Shown: positions 46,830 to 59,819 of the stretch, in pieces
Layout: each line of letters starts with the position of its first letter
How positions within the stretch are numbered: the stretch's first letter is position 1
NCBI GenBank assembly: GCA_948099385.1
Contig: CANUEZ040000161.1
Span: forward strand, 2,914,001-2,978,000
DNA: 64,000 nucleotides
Reading direction: 5' to 3'
DNA from: Fasciola hepatica
Lineage: Eukaryota; Platyhelminthes; Trematoda; Plagiorchiida; Fasciolidae
Position numbers and translations under genes: made by a program
Notes under the pieces: model-generated
Seen by the model: the letters and a program-made list of their open reading frames with translations, nothing else
What the model was told of the DNA's origin: nothing
The model's database searches: none

Positions 46830-48015
46830 CTGCGCCAAGTCATGGTTCGACCGTCACATTGCTACTTCCAGGCGTGCTCAGGGGACATAAATGCACGGAA
46901 TGATAGACGATGGGTAAGCGCGCGGAAAACGTATCCAAACCACCGGTGCGATGTTGAATGATCCTGTCAAGGGGTGGATATCTGCATCCAAAACACGACG
47001 ATGGACCTCGTCGTTGCTCACACGGTTATCCACAAAGCGCGAGCAACACTTCAGAGACATCGGCAGTCAAATACGAAAAGTCGCCGAGCGTGCTCGGCGC
47101 GGAATGGACAGGATTTGCAACCATAGCGCAAAACACTGCACAATGGTATTCTAGACTCGCCCCTTCAGTGAGACGGATATGACGCAGGTTCATGAAAACC
47201 AGTCTGTCCTTCGCCATCTGCGAGACCGCAGTCACCTACGGGTCAGGAAATTTTTACATCAACTGTGCGTTATTACCCAGCAAGATGATATAATAGGCGT
47301 ATTCTAAGTCAGAAACTCCGTTCCCTGGGATAAGTTCAGCTCCACCGTCTAGAAGATCAGACAAGACACCCCTCAAAACATACTCCATGACAGAATTGAA
47401 AAGAAATGGGAATACAGGCAACCTTGTCGTGCTCTAAGAACACGATGTCGTTTGTTTTCGGAAGGTATGACGGTGCTCCAGTAGCTGTCGGAGGGTGCGG
47501 ATTTGATCAATACATCCGCGACCGGCACGAAACCCAGCCTGCTCTCTAGGACACTGCTCTTCGCGCGTATGGCACTGCCTGTGAAGTATACCAGACGCAA
47601 TCAGCTTCAACGCTGTTGGGATCAGTCTAATACCCCTATGGTTGGCGTAGTCATTGCGCGAACCCTTCTTGAAGACGGGAACAAAAATCGATCCTCCCAC
47701 AAGCAGTACACTTGCGCAGAATTCCACATATTGAGGAATCAAATGTTAAGTTATCTAAAAAGCTTTACTACCTCATCTTTAAAAAGCTGTGGGAGAGGCA
47801 TCAGGAACAGGCGCCATGCGGCACGTCTAGGAATGGATCGTCTTGCGGATCTTGGCCCCTGTTGGTGGTAATGTTGAAACAAGCCACGGTGCATGTACAG
47901 AGAAGCAGTTTGTGGCACAAGTTATCTCGAGGGGCCAGCTAAGTTGCGCTTTAAAGTGCTCTATCCATCTTTCGAGAGGCCGCTGCTGGTTGTGAAATAG
48001 CTAACCGTCAACTCC
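46830..48015 (-). mobile_element. RTE-like retrotransposon, second subfamily, internally deleted
   Basis: The minus strand reads PLERWIEHFKAQLSWPLE and a frameshifted EIRKTIHS block. It continues SIFVPVFKKGSRNDYANHRG, LIPTALKLIASGILHRQC, QAGFRAGRGCIDQIRTLRQL and LEHRHTFRKQTT. It then jumps directly to RQGCLYSHFF and FNSVMEYVLRGVL, losing the FLDxxxAFDS part of the palm. The catalytic box is YAYYI instead of YADDI. The tail has VSNDEVHRRVLDADIHPLTG. The RT is inactive. Sequence differs clearly from the 34.5 and 43.1 kb copies, so it is another subfamily. Confidence 0.88.
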
Positions 48016-51000
48016 ATCAATCGTGCAACTTACACGTGACTGTTTCCCAATGGTAACACGGATGGGGTAGAGCAATTTGCAGGAGTCACCCGTGGCTTCT
48101 GTGTATTCCGTTTCATGCACATTGCGACCACCACATTTGGCGGTCCTTAATTAAGCTTGCGTTGAGTTCGTATTTTTAACTGAGGCGTGTGCTGTTGGGC
48201 TCGCTGTCAGCCGGGATCGACCGGTAGGGGTCTTAAAGACGCAGAGGTTCATCAGAAATGCGAGGCCTCACCGCGCAACGTGTCAGGCTACAACCCGCCA
48301 CTCAAGAGTAATGAGGCGCATTCCTAATAAGCAGCCGACGCTCAGCAACGTTGTCGGCTGGAGCTACTGTCAGCTTTGCTACTAGCGCGTTCTGAAAGTC
48401 GAGTAGACGAGCTGGTCGATTTAGTTTCTCATGGTCCAACCGGCATTGCATCATGCGTTCGGGGTTCCCACTCATGCCCAGTCTGAGATATTGATACGAT
48501 GTATCAAACAAGAGAAGTCGCAAAACGTTCTAGCCAATATGCACACTGTGTCAACTTTTGGACGGTTTTCCGCCTAGTGTACCGAACGCGTTCCATGGAT
48601 CCAAGTTGATGAAGCAACAGATGATCTGTCACATCATTCCTGTTTGGGCGTTCCACTATGAATGTTTCCGCGTATTATTTCATTCAAGAATCAGCGACGT
48701 TGTGAGATGACATATCTGGAGCTGGACCTTATGTGGTCTGAGTTGTACCGATTTTCGCTAGGCAAGCCAGCTTCCGATTTGGGTCCGTGGAAGACATTGT
48801 CAGAAAAAGCTTATCATGTTTCAAGAGAGTCATACGCTTCTGGAGGTGATCACAAACTGCAATTTACAGAAACTAGCATAGCCGTGATGAGGAACAAACA
48901 ACATAGGGTCTGATTCTAGATTCCATGATCGTACAACACGGACCGTCTCCATGGACGAGACAATAACAGCGCAGGACGCGGAACTCCGATAGATGGTCCT
49001 GTTCTTGAAGAGAAGGATCACCGGGTTTATACGTACAAAAACGCCTGTATTAGCTAACCAGAAACAGGCGCTCCGTCATACATGTTGCATTCTTCCACAA
49101 GGGATAATGCAGCTTCGATTATTTATGCGAAAGTCGAGGAAGTGGACAGTGACGGGGATTTACTAATAATGTCCGACGGCGATTGAAAAAACTCAAATTA
49201 CTCAAAACTAACAATTGTTTTGATTCTTACACATTTCGAAGAAAAGAAATATTTTCACCAAATCTATCGACTCATTTTTCGTATATCTCGTTAGCTTACA
49301 TAACACGGGGTCATTACCACGTCTACTTTTTGTGGCTTTCGCCAATTTTATTAGTTCCTGTGAACGGGAATTTGGCGGTAGATGCAATCCCGACTGATTT
49401 TTGTCTAAAGAATTCGACCACTTCTGAAATTCCTATGTTCCTGCATCGCTGATCAGTTCCGATGATGCAGTCGCGTTTGGAATGTTGAGCATCGAATAGC
49501 TCATTCTTCTCCCCCGAGAAAACATGTCTCACAGATCACGTTGGGTTGGGCCTGTGTAGATCGAGGTTTTCAAATAGTTTTTGACTGAGCTTGGCAGAAG
49601 TTGAAACAACGGAAAGCGGAAACGTGAGAGATCACTGTAATGATCAAGGGCCGTTTTTTCAAACCAGCCAGTTGGATCCTGATGCTATGTAAGCATTACA
49701 GTCCACTTCTGGGTCATGTGCTCGTTCTTCCGTGCACTGTTCTTGAATTGTAGTGCAGATGGACCCTCTTGGTCAAAGCCCCCAAAATAAGCTGCCCGCC
49801 CGGGGGCTTGATGCTGTAGTATCCATTTTGTCTGGCGTGGACTGCTTTCTAAACTGGTTGATTATTTTGTCTGTTTCTCTCACTTGATGCGATCGGCTCC
49901 ATAACCACCGTTTTCCGTTGTCACAGCAGCCCTCTCCCGCGCAGTTCAGTTTGACATAAATCTTGTGGAACGAGCATGGCCACATCGATCTCCCCGGTTG
50001 AGTTATAAGTGCAAACACACACACACACACACTAGGAAACCCGCTTTGTGGCTTCGTTTTATCCATAAACCTAGTAACAATATTCCCAATGGGATTCATC
50101 GATAGACAAAAACAGAAACCATTGCAACTCGATGGCCAGACGTTTGTTTGGTTTTCAAACTGTGAATTAAAGGTTGCTCCAAACCCCCTTGTTAGTAACT
50201 CTTCTCAAAACACAGTGAATGGTGAAAATCAGAGGATGTGGTCAATTTGAGGAGTTTCTTCTATTTCATGCTTTCACGTGAGCAAATCTGATGGGGTTGA
50301 ACACCGTTTCACAGCCCGGATACCAAGTTAGCCGACCTAATCACAGCCATACTCCTTACTACTATAGTCTGTACCACCGACAACTTTCTCGGTGTTTGGA
50401 AAATCCTTACTGCAAAGATCATCCAAAATGATTGACGGGATATTGCTACAAGACTGGTCATGCTCAATCGTTGAGTGTGCAGGTTCTGTCGTTTTAATTT
50501 CTTTTCAATCAGCTTATTTTGTAATATCAGATTGTAAGAATTGACTTGAAACACTGAGTACCCTGTATTCAATTGACCGTGGACAAAGAAGACAAATATG
50601 GCGAGTTGTGAACATGTCGTGAATGTTCTCAATCGCCTACTTAAAACAATATTAGATGCATACGAAATGGTGTCGGGAAGCCCAACAATCAGGCATGAAG
50701 TATTAACTTTGTGTCGGTAATTTCTGCGTGCCCAGAACATGGTTGCGTAATCTGATTAGCCGGTTACTTCCCCATTTCGCAGTTTTTCACTGGCCGTGAC
50801 CCCCTTCTTGAAATGTTCTATTTTGCCGTATAATCAGTACAAGAGGCAAAAAGAATATTCACTAATATTTATATTAGTGTAGCTTTGCTGAGTGCTAACA
50901 GCATCGAATTACGATTACGTTACAACGGTTCAAAAGACAAAATTTGGTCAAATTTTTGTTTGGTTGCCATCAAACGCTTCGCTGTAGATGACCCTGGATT

Positions 51001-53490
51001 TCGGTCAGGATGACCTCTGGATGTGTTTTACGTCATCGATTTTATCAGCCACTTGAGGATATGTTCTGAAATCCATTGTGATGTCCGTCGGTTTGTTCTA
51101 AAAACAACGACACAAAACCGGGCCAAAAGAACCAGATGTAACGCCTTCATGTTGGTTTGGCTCGTGAAAAACATCCATCTACGAGAATCGAATTCGTGTG
51201 ACGAGTTGTTCCCGCCCAAAACCAGTGACGGATAGGCATTTCATATTCCGTAGTGTTGAAATGGGTGGCGTTCACGACACTATTGCAACGGTTTGGCAAA
51301 TGTTCATGCCACCGAGGACTAACGACCCGGACAGCGGCTGGCAGGGTCGTCAAATGTGTGCTGGGTGCAGTGCTCTTCCGTTGGGGTTGCTGTGTACGAT
51401 CTGCAGAGGCTAGAACGAATACTCGATGAGCCGAAGCTCACTAAGTGTACAGACGCGCACCAACACTTACATCAGAGAAAGTGGGAACGATGGTTCACGT
51501 TCCAGAGTTACAGCTCCAGCCCCTGGGTGTCACCTAGTGCTAACGTGTGACTACTCTCTCAGTCTTGGGTTCGAGTCTCACTCAGTTGGGACTCGGCGGT
51601 TGACGTGATCTGTGGATGTGTAGATGATTGCTAGCAGACCAGACCAAACAGTCAGCTGAGTCCTCATACAGTATAGTGAATCTGTGACCGGGCTAACTGC
51701 CAGTGAGGCCGGATAATCGTGGTTTTGTATTTAGAAACATGTTTCTCACGGTCCCACACACACCGAACCGTGTTCAGATTCGTACACACCAAACTAGGTG
51801 TAACACCGCTCACCAGTAGAGCCTCCCATTATTGGTTGACCATTCTCTGTTCCCTGACAAACTGCACTGTTCAAGTGCCCCAACTACTGACAGGCTATTT
51901 TTTCCATGTTTGCATTACTCATAATTGAATGCAATGACTGACATGCAAACTTTACTGAGTACTGCCCCGACTTCCTCGCACTCTGTAATCCGGTCGTAGT
52001 GTGTTCCTGATTCGGGGCAATGATAGTGGGTAATCCAAGCGTAATTCATTCTCGGTGCGGAATCCTATCGTGAAGAAAATCGAAGAGATTTTGTGCAGAG
52101 CAGTTTACCATAGGGCAGGAGAACTCTTATCATGTTCTATTCATCAGAACCACTAGATCCAGTAGGTCTTCCGTGAATTTGTTTCTCATTTTCTATGTGG
52201 ATAAGCGCCCCGCAAGAAGTCATTAATTTTGATAATTTATTGAACCACAATGATATTGGTAGTGGGCAATCCACCTGCATTTTTCGCATCCAAAAATCCA
52301 CACGGTGAGCAGATCACCGGTTTGATTCAGGCACTTGGCGTGGACTTTTGGATTTGAAAAATGCAAACAGATTTTCCATCCCCCAAATTACCAAGTATTC
52401 AATCCTTCTTGACGAAAAGTTACATGAGCCAAGACACTGAGAAATACGTGGTTGTTGTGAGCGATACTATTCCTACTCACTAATTATCAAGACTGCTCGA
52501 AACCCTTACACACTTTGTTGTCTAATTTCGGTATGGCTTGGTAAAGTGGGGCAGACTCTGTGGTCTTATAATTAGCAACGATCTTACTCGACTGGCAATA
52601 TGAGTCGTTTCGTATTTCATCGCTTTGTTCATGTGTTTTCGCGTAGCAGTTTTTTTGGCTAGATGCCCGGTTGTGAAGGCATTCTGTTTGGAGTAGTAAT
52701 GGGCTTCACAAACATACAAAAGTAAACAAATTTTGCTTCTCCTGATCGGATGCGTTCTTTATTTGTCGTAACAATTTTGGACATCAATCTACCATTGCGC
52801 AGTATAGTTCAATCTTATTTTTGGATACTCCGATATCCTGATCAGGTCACACGTTATGGAAATTGAGTTGATAGTAGAATCAGACTTTAACGGCTGTATT
52901 TTCATTGACAAAAGGATTTGTGCAATCATTATGGAAAGCTCGATCAGATCCCATGGTAGTTCTTTCTCTTTTTGACCATTGCTTTTTTACGACCAGAGAT
53001 AAATTTTACCAACACCTCTGTGTGACTTCCAACATAATGCGTTCAATAGAGATAGTCAGTGTTAGTGCTTTGGGGTCTGAATGAATATGTTGCATTTTCA
53101 TGCGGTGTGTCACAAAACTCAATAGTTACCTATTCTGTCTAAATTGAGTGTGCACAATACTGCTGGATGCCACGCTTTTTCTTATAAAATCTGGCTTTTC
53201 TAACCAACACATTTTAGTCCACCGGTCATCCGTAAACATCACCGTTTGTCGACTATCCTACGGTCGTGATGGTACCATCGAATGAGCAAGAGGAGGGCGA
53301 AATGCTGCACTGTTTACCATTGATATTAACACTTCATCGCGGTCCCAGTAGATGAGGCTCTCTCAAGTATACACTAGATGATTGTATGCGTCTTCCACGG
53401 TCCCAGGATGTTATTTCTCTTCATCACTCCCAGCCGTAACCATGCACGATGTTCAAACCCGGCCCTCTAGATCTAGTGCATTCCGTGACC
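48016..53490. other. 5.5 kb without a recognised gene
   Basis: Holds a (CA)n tract at about 50014-50032, a B-box-like GGGTTCGAGTCTCACTC at about 51567-51583 and an imperfect inverted repeat at 52277-52364. A 143-codon minus frame (50309-50740) and other short frames match nothing I know. Confidence 0.45.
52277..52364. repeat. Imperfect inverted repeat, 25-bp arms
   Basis: Left arm 52277-52301 and right arm 52340-52364 are complementary at 22 of 25 positions. The 38-bp spacer contains a second small hairpin CGGTGA, GCAGA, TCACCG. Could be a small MITE-like or SINE-derived hairpin. Confidence 0.65.
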
Positions 53491-53630
53491 TGGCTACTAG
53501 GGCATTCTTTCCTTCATCTACCCCCTGTCTACCTTGTATATTCATTCCTTCTGTTTGTACGTGAAACATAGTGCGAAAGATAGTGGTCAGTGGGGCTCGC
53601 CCTACTGTTTAACGCCGCATTATGGTGACT
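53491..53630. repeat. Dispersed repeat F, copy 2
   Basis: Partner of 118-265; it runs straight into repeat E. Confidence 0.6.
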
Positions 53631-53975
53631 AGTTCTAGTGAGATTCTTCTACCTTTGAACAATACCAGTTTATTAGCTCAGAACATATTATTCACCTAGG
53701 ATGAAGAGTTACTGTCCCTTGTCGTCGCACCACAATCTAACTGGTCCAAACCGGCATCGGGAGCGTATCTTCTGACTGGTTGGTCAAGCAGTCAATCACG
53801 GTTTAACGGGAATCCTTTCTCGTCACACCGACCCGCTGTCCTGTCATTCGCGAGCTCGCTGACTCAAACCACGATCTGAATTCTACGCACGTGATGGCAT
53901 GCTGTCTGCTAACGAGACTAGGCCGTCAATCGACGATGCATCAGCCCATACCCTCACACTTGACCAATGACACTA
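53628..53975. repeat. Dispersed repeat E, copy 1
   Basis: Shares with 58305-58690 the landmarks TCTAGTGAGA followed by CTTCT-CC-TT-GAAC, TTTATTAG, and, 250 bp later, AGACT--GTC-ATCG then ATCAGCCCAT-CCCTCACAC. No coding sense recognised. Confidence 0.5.
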
Positions 53976-55059
53976 CTCTATAGGCTGGAATCGCTCCACG
54001 GTACCAGGATCCCCAAGCCTACCTGCGTTCTACCCATAAATCGATTTATGGGCACCGAAAATCTCGGCCCACTGATCGTATGGCTGATTGTGAAAAATCC
54101 CTCTCACACACGCACAGATCACTTCACCCTTTTGAAGAGCTGTGAGGGTGACCTAATCAATTTACAGAAATGTCGCTAGATTTGACTCCGAGGTGGAGCG
54201 CAGACATCAAACTTCGAGTTATTTCTCAATTAATTTGGTTTCATAACGTGTCGGTGGTTTTGATGAGATCTGATATTGTGTGCAAACGAAGCTAACTTGG
54301 GAGGTCACTGACCCTAGTGATTCACTCATCATAAGTGGGATAAAGAGCAGACAACGTCATTAAAACTTACGAAAGACAAACGTTTAGAAGTTGAGGATAT
54401 GTTCTGCGAAACAAGGCAAACCATCACAAAAACAGCTCGACCTTTTACTGTCAAACATACAAATCATTCGCCTGTCTCTTGGAAGTACGTTAGCAATCTC
54501 ACGAAGAAGGTCCAAGAAACAAAGTGTCTGGCAAATCGATTTCAAATGACCAGTTCTTGATTTTCATGATCGATTAGCTTGCATTGAATCGAATTCTTGT
54601 CCGTTTCTTTCATGGTCAAGACATTTGAGAATAGGTAAATCTCACGTTCTCCGAGCAATTTTAGCAACACAACCCGAAGGCATCCTAAATTAGCCAATAT
54701 GTAAAAATGTAAGCAAGCACTGGAGATGAAAATTTCATCCGTATGTGAGTGAAAGAACAGGTGAAGAAAACGACAATGAGGAATAATGAGACGGTAGAAT
54801 TTTATTGCTCAATAACAGCGTAGGAATAATGAGACCTTCTCAATTTTTGATTCTTCCTGCCTCACCCGCCTTCTCGTGCTTCGTCAGCTAATATCTTTCA
54901 CAATCGCTCCGATATCTCTTTGTCATTGAATTCCGATCTTCGTTGAAATATTACAAGGGGCTCAGACAACCTTGACGTTTTATGCCGCTTTGTCCATCTC
55001 CCTTAAAAGAGAATTTGACTGCCCGGCTCTCACTTTAGATTCCATTACTCACAATTCCA
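53976..55059. other. No gene seen
   Basis: Unassigned intergenic DNA. Confidence 0.5.
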
Positions 55060-55560
55060 CATCTTCCTCGGTCTTCAATTTTTCCTAATTCCTTGGTTCT
55101 CACATGTAACTTTTCTTATCTCAAGAGCTTATCGAAAATCGGTTTTGCTCTCGTGCTAGGCGTTTCTTTGCGTTCACTGAAAGTTTTGTACTTCTCAAGA
55201 CCCAAATTCAGTTCACCCTTGAACACTGTAGTCATGTTTGGGGCGGGACCTCGTCACCTTTATTCTCCCTCTTCAGCCGTTCCCAAGGTAAAGTCATTTA
55301 TCTCATCGGTAACCACACAATGGCTTTCAATTCCTCTGTTCTAGCGCTGTTACTATAGATTCTGTTCTCAGGAACTTGCTCCTGTGATCCCAATTCCCAT
55401 GATTTTAACTCGTCTTTTCTATGCATAGGCACAACAAGCTATCCATATAGAGCGACCGTCCTCACATGTCATGCTGTCGGTTTTAGATCTTCAGTCTTTA
55501 CAAATGGCGAAATGTGTGACACCCTACCCCTGTCCGAAGGTTCCTCTATCCTGAAATTTT
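55060..55560 (+). pseudogene. Jockey/CR1-type retrotransposon, RT C-terminal fragment
   Basis: The + strand frame, which has no Met start, reads CSRARRFFAFTESFVLLKTQ, IQFTLEHCSHVWGGTSSPLF, SLFSRSQGKVIYLIGNHT. After a shift near 55350 it reads CYYRFCSQELAPVIPIPM. Upstream, around 55060-55140, FLGLQFFLIPWFSHV-like text fits the preceding block. This is the same protein region as the antisense fragment at 18539-19024, but more decayed. Confidence 0.8.
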
Positions 55561-56059
55561 CACACTTAGAAGAACAGAATAAATAAGTTGGTTTCCACAC
55601 GTCTGTCCCACCACATGCTCCTCTATTGCGTCGTCGGTCCGTAGACCATGGGATTTATCCCTCCTACAGTAACTTATGTTCATCATGTATTGATAAATTT
55701 AGACGATATTCAAGGGAAAACAAAGAAATGTCACTTTGGACACCCGAAGTGAAGGAAAATGAGAACAAGATTGTTTGATGATCCATCTTTCCGACTCCCC
55801 GACCACCTGTTAAAATCCTTTCTTCATATCATCTGGCTACTTATACGTGACTTTATCAACTTTATATCTCATAGTAGGAACAGACCGCATTGCTGCTTCT
55901 CGTCACATGTCTCAAACAGCTGGATTCGATGAGATTAAAAAAAGATTCCAATTTGGACGACGAAGCACATCACCTTACTGTTACGTACTCCGTGACACTC
56001 GGTCCCACTCTCGTTAGATATCACGTGTTTATTTCTGTTGCGATTTTTGGTAGACTTGA
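55561..56059. other. No gene seen
   Basis: Unassigned intergenic DNA. Confidence 0.5.
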
Positions 56060-56165
56060 CTGGCGGGAGTCAAACGGTCATTATGGTGGGCATCTGACGC
56101 TTCTGTCCCGGGGCTTCGAATCCTCGTGCCGCCACCACATTTGGTAGCCTATAATCAACAGCGAA
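56060..56165 (+). repeat. SINE-A head fragment
   Basis: Reads GGTGGGCATCTGACGCTTCT, GGGGCTTCGAATCCTCG (B-box), TGCCGCCACCACATTTGGTA. The body is lost. Confidence 0.55.
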
Positions 56166-57059
56166 CCCCCTCCTGGAATACTGTACTACTATTATATAAT
56201 AAAAGGACGTAAATGAAATAATAAAAATAATCCAGTGGGGACTACTGTGGAAACAGAAATGGTCGGCTACGGAGCCAATCACCCAAGAGACACAGATGGA
56301 AGAAAGAGAAGTGTAACTGCTTTGAACGGAGCCCGCAACAGACAACAAGGACACTGCTGACGAACAGGCGGGTCCCCAAGCAGGCCGAAAGATGGTTCCC
56401 AAGTTGAGAGTCTTGGAGACCAATACGTCAGAATCCGATCAACACAATCAGAATGATGCACGAAAAAATAATGCCAACGACAGCCGAGGCACATGACCGA
56501 ACGGAAGGCTCATGTAGTCGAAAGATCGATATTGGTGGACTGAGAGCGTGGAAATTGGCTGTTTGAATGTTCGCAAAAATGCCTTGACATTTGGAATTAC
56601 CTAGTTCAGTGAATGCAACTGTGTTTGCCGCGCTATATCTGAGCTCTTAACAAATGCATAATGAATACGTGTTAGAGTTGCTAAACCTGTTCGATCTTTC
56701 ATTCTGACAAGATTTTCGTGCAATTAAACAGGACAGTAGGTTGCTCTCACAGCTGATGTCATGACTAGTGTCAGTCGTACTACTGTTTGTTGTGACCTTA
56801 AGGGAAGTCGACCGTGACAAGAAAAGATAGCCGAAGCGATCACCTGACTAAACACAAACCACAAAACAACCCCGAGGTGAGGGATCACGGAAGAAAAGAC
56901 CAACTTTGTCTGCCTATATTAAGTCATCCGTAGACGTTCGTCTGCCAAAGCGAGATGGATCTTGTAAATCAACAAACAGATCAATCTGAGGCAAGCAAGC
57001 GGTACGACACGACCGTCCAGGCTGTAAAGAAATAAATATAAAAACAGTATAGTTGCTTA
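56166..57059. other. No gene seen
   Basis: Unassigned intergenic DNA; a 117-codon minus frame (56070-56423) is not recognised. Confidence 0.45.
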
Positions 57060-57235
57060 CTGCGGCTAGTCGACCGGTATGTTTATCACATCCACGGTAG
57101 GTAGTTCGAGTCCCAGAAGTAGTATAGACAACAATCCGCTTTCGCCCGAGCTGATTACTACACCCATCCTATTGGGGACCTATGATTCCTCAGCACTCCA
57201 GGATTTAGGGTCATGATTGCTAGTTGTGAATGACC
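57060..57235 (+). repeat. SINE-A copy, diverged
   Basis: Head remnant GGTAGTTCGAGTCCCAGAAG, then GACAACAATCCGCTTTCGCC, CACCCATCCTATTGGGGACC and CAGCACTCCAGGATTTAGGG follow the SINE-A order; the tail is missing. Confidence 0.7.
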
Positions 57236-57929
57236 TTGAAGCTTGGTTTGTTGTTCTCGCAGGTCTTAAGATATACGAGCGATTTCGGTGGATGCGATTC
57301 CCGTCCCACACTTGAAATGAGCAAAACGACGGACGTTGATGGGTTTGGTTGCTATGGTAATTGTCCGGTTGGACTGATAGGAGTTGGGAAACCAGGCGAG
57401 CTAATGACCGGAGCCGACTAAGCCAAGGTGCTACAAACTTCCAGGACTGCTTGGAGAGAAACAGGGATGAGCCAATGCAGGACGGCACCAGGTTGACTTA
57501 AACAAACAGGCTTCAAACAACCAGTCGATTGAAGGGATTGCAGAAAAACCTGAATTCCTAACCTGTCAAACAGAGTGGCCAACGTTTGACTGATCAGCTA
57601 CCTATCTTATTAGACGAGAGATGAAAGTCACCCATTTGTCATCTAGGTCTTCTGAAACGGACTTATGTGTCCAGGATCTGGGTAAGTACTTCGAGGTACA
57701 ATGGTACCTGGCTATATACCATTTCGTGTGACTAAAAAGAATGGCGATTCGAATAACGCTGTAAAACTAACTATAGCCGGAACTGGATGAGCTTCTGCTG
57801 AGCGGCTATCATACCTATAGCAGACCCTACCACAGAAGCAAGGCGCACCCAATCCCTCGGCTCGAAATTGAATTTTAAATGAGTCAGATGTCAACGAAGA
57901 GACGTTACCGCCCATTAGATTGGTGGTAG
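57236..57929. other. No gene seen
   Basis: Unassigned intergenic DNA. Confidence 0.5.
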
Positions 57930-58260
57930 CACTTCATTAGTTTCTGGTCGTTTTGGGTCTCAACGCGTTTCGTCACGAGCCGCGAGATGACGTCGTCAGT
58001 GAGAAGATGAAGATCCTCGTACTCAAGTCTAGAGGAGATATTCCAGTACGTGCGACAGCGGATTGCTGTCTGCCCAATAGTAAGTTGTATCCAAGCTTGC
58101 CATGAGCAAACGCTGGTTCAAGGTGACATTTCACATTTATAGTTCAGGTCAGAGGTTTCATAAGCTCTTGATCGCTGAGCTTGGCGTTTTGGGTGGCAAC
58201 GCGTTTCGTCACCAGCCGAACTAAACAAACCTTGGGCAAAGATGGCGAATGGTCTGCGAT
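57930..58260 (-). repeat. Possible PLE or retrozyme terminal sequence with hammerhead-like motifs
   Basis: Two minus-strand copies, about 240 bp apart, of GTGACGAAACGCGTTG followed by ACCCAAAACG. GAAA followed by the palindrome ACGCGT is the GAAA box plus stem III layout of dimer-type hammerheads. In the copy at 57958-58004 it is preceded by TCTC, A, CTGACGA, C and a GTCA/TGAC stem, so both stems can form with two extra bases in the core. In the copy at 58195-58215 no core is seen. Confidence 0.4.
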
Positions 58261-58304
58261 CCAAAAGGCCAAGTTGCTGGTTCTCCCTGTGTCCTGTTTC
58301 ATCC

Positions 58305-58690
58305 CACTAACTCTAGTGAGAGGACACTTCTGCCTTCGAACCACCTCGATTTATTAGTACAAAAGACAGTTTATATACGATGCATAATGGCCACAGCCAA
58401 ATCCTGGCCCATAAAGTTACTAGTTCTCCTGGTATTCACAACCAGCCCTTCTGAGTGGTTAGTCTGATAACAAACCCAGTTGGTTGGTTTGATTCAGACG
58501 ACAGTTGGCGTTTGATCGGTCCTTCGTTCCAATCTTGCCCTCGATTCAGGACAGATGAAGACGAGCTGGCTGCTTGAAAAACCATCGTGCTATTTAATGA
58601 ACGAACCAGACTGTCTAATCGCAAGATGTCAGCCCATTCCCTCACACCCTGGTAGTCCTGGGCATTTGAGACCATAGAGTATACGCCCCT
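58305..58690. repeat. Dispersed repeat E, copy 2
   Basis: Partner of 53628-53975. It lies next to the hammerhead-like repeats, so it may belong to the same element. Confidence 0.5.
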
Positions 58691-59645
58691 TTCACTGCCG
58701 TTGAGCACAAGTATGAACTCAAAAATCGATAAACAGTATGAGATGATGCCTCATGCTGTTCAAAAAGATTCTAGTCGAACTAGCTACCTGAGAAAGAGTT
58801 TCTTTTTTACTTTGGATAAATTACTTCATGTTTTTTCTCCCCCGGAAACCTCATTCCATCTCAGCTGCACCGGTACTTACAAATAAATGTGCGGGTATGA
58901 AAAACGCTAGACACGGCAACAATGGAACACTAATCCGGCGAAGCAAGGAAAGATGCGCTGAAAGCGAATTAAAGAGTGCCAGGACACTCCCTTGGAATCA
59001 CGTTGGATCTTTCCTTATCTCACAGGTTACAGTGCCAGATTAGTAAATAAAAAAGATTACGGCCGTCAAACTGAGTAAGCGGATAAATTCGTCTCTCAGA
59101 AGATGTGAACCGAACGGAATCGACATTAAACCTAGAACAGTAGTTGGACAGAGCTCATTTCTCCAATGAGATTGTACAAGTGACAGATAGGAAGTGTTCT
59201 ACTCAGGTCAATTCTATGCTACCGACAGGATAGTGTCTTCAATCCTGAAGTTCAGATCGATCAACTTACGGTCGAGATAGTCGTTTTCATTGGACTGACT
59301 GAGAGAATCAACACGAGGGACGCATTTCTGTTTTCTCTTCACTGAGTCTCGCACGGACCGAACCGTTCCTCCGAATCCAATCAATAGCCAACGAATGTAA
59401 CAGCGAACAAATTTGAACTATTCTCAGACAATCCAGGGGAAGATTTATCTCCGAACAAACAACCAGTCGAATAGACGTGTTTCAATTTCTTTGGTTGTAT
59501 GAATACCAACGATAATAACATACCTCAGACTAATTATTTAAAACACTGGGTCCCCTTTATCCAAATCAAGAGAACAGAAAGAAGACAGGTCGCAAGGTGC
59601 AAGAATTTCGTTTTCTCTCGTCAACCGCCAACCTAAAAGATATCA

Positions 59646-59647
<2 letters not shown>
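58691..59647. other. No gene seen
   Basis: Unassigned intergenic DNA. Confidence 0.5.

Positions 59648-59711
<64 letters not shown>
59648..59711. repeat. (TA)n microsatellite, 64 bp
   Basis: Uninterrupted TA array about 110 bp beyond the 3' side of the antisense PLE, followed by a short GT tract. Confidence 0.97.
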
Positions 59712-59714
<3 letters not shown>

Positions 59715-59819
59715 TGTACGTGCGTGTGTGTGTGTGTGATATAGTAGGGGGGTAAATATAACGGTAAAGTAGGCAGCATCGAAAGTTCATGCAGTGCGTA
59801 CGCTAGAGAGAATGTGGTC

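Noticed and set aside
50309..50740. 143-codon minus-strand frame
   Set aside because: Long, but composition and lack of any motif do not distinguish it from chance in AT-rich DNA.
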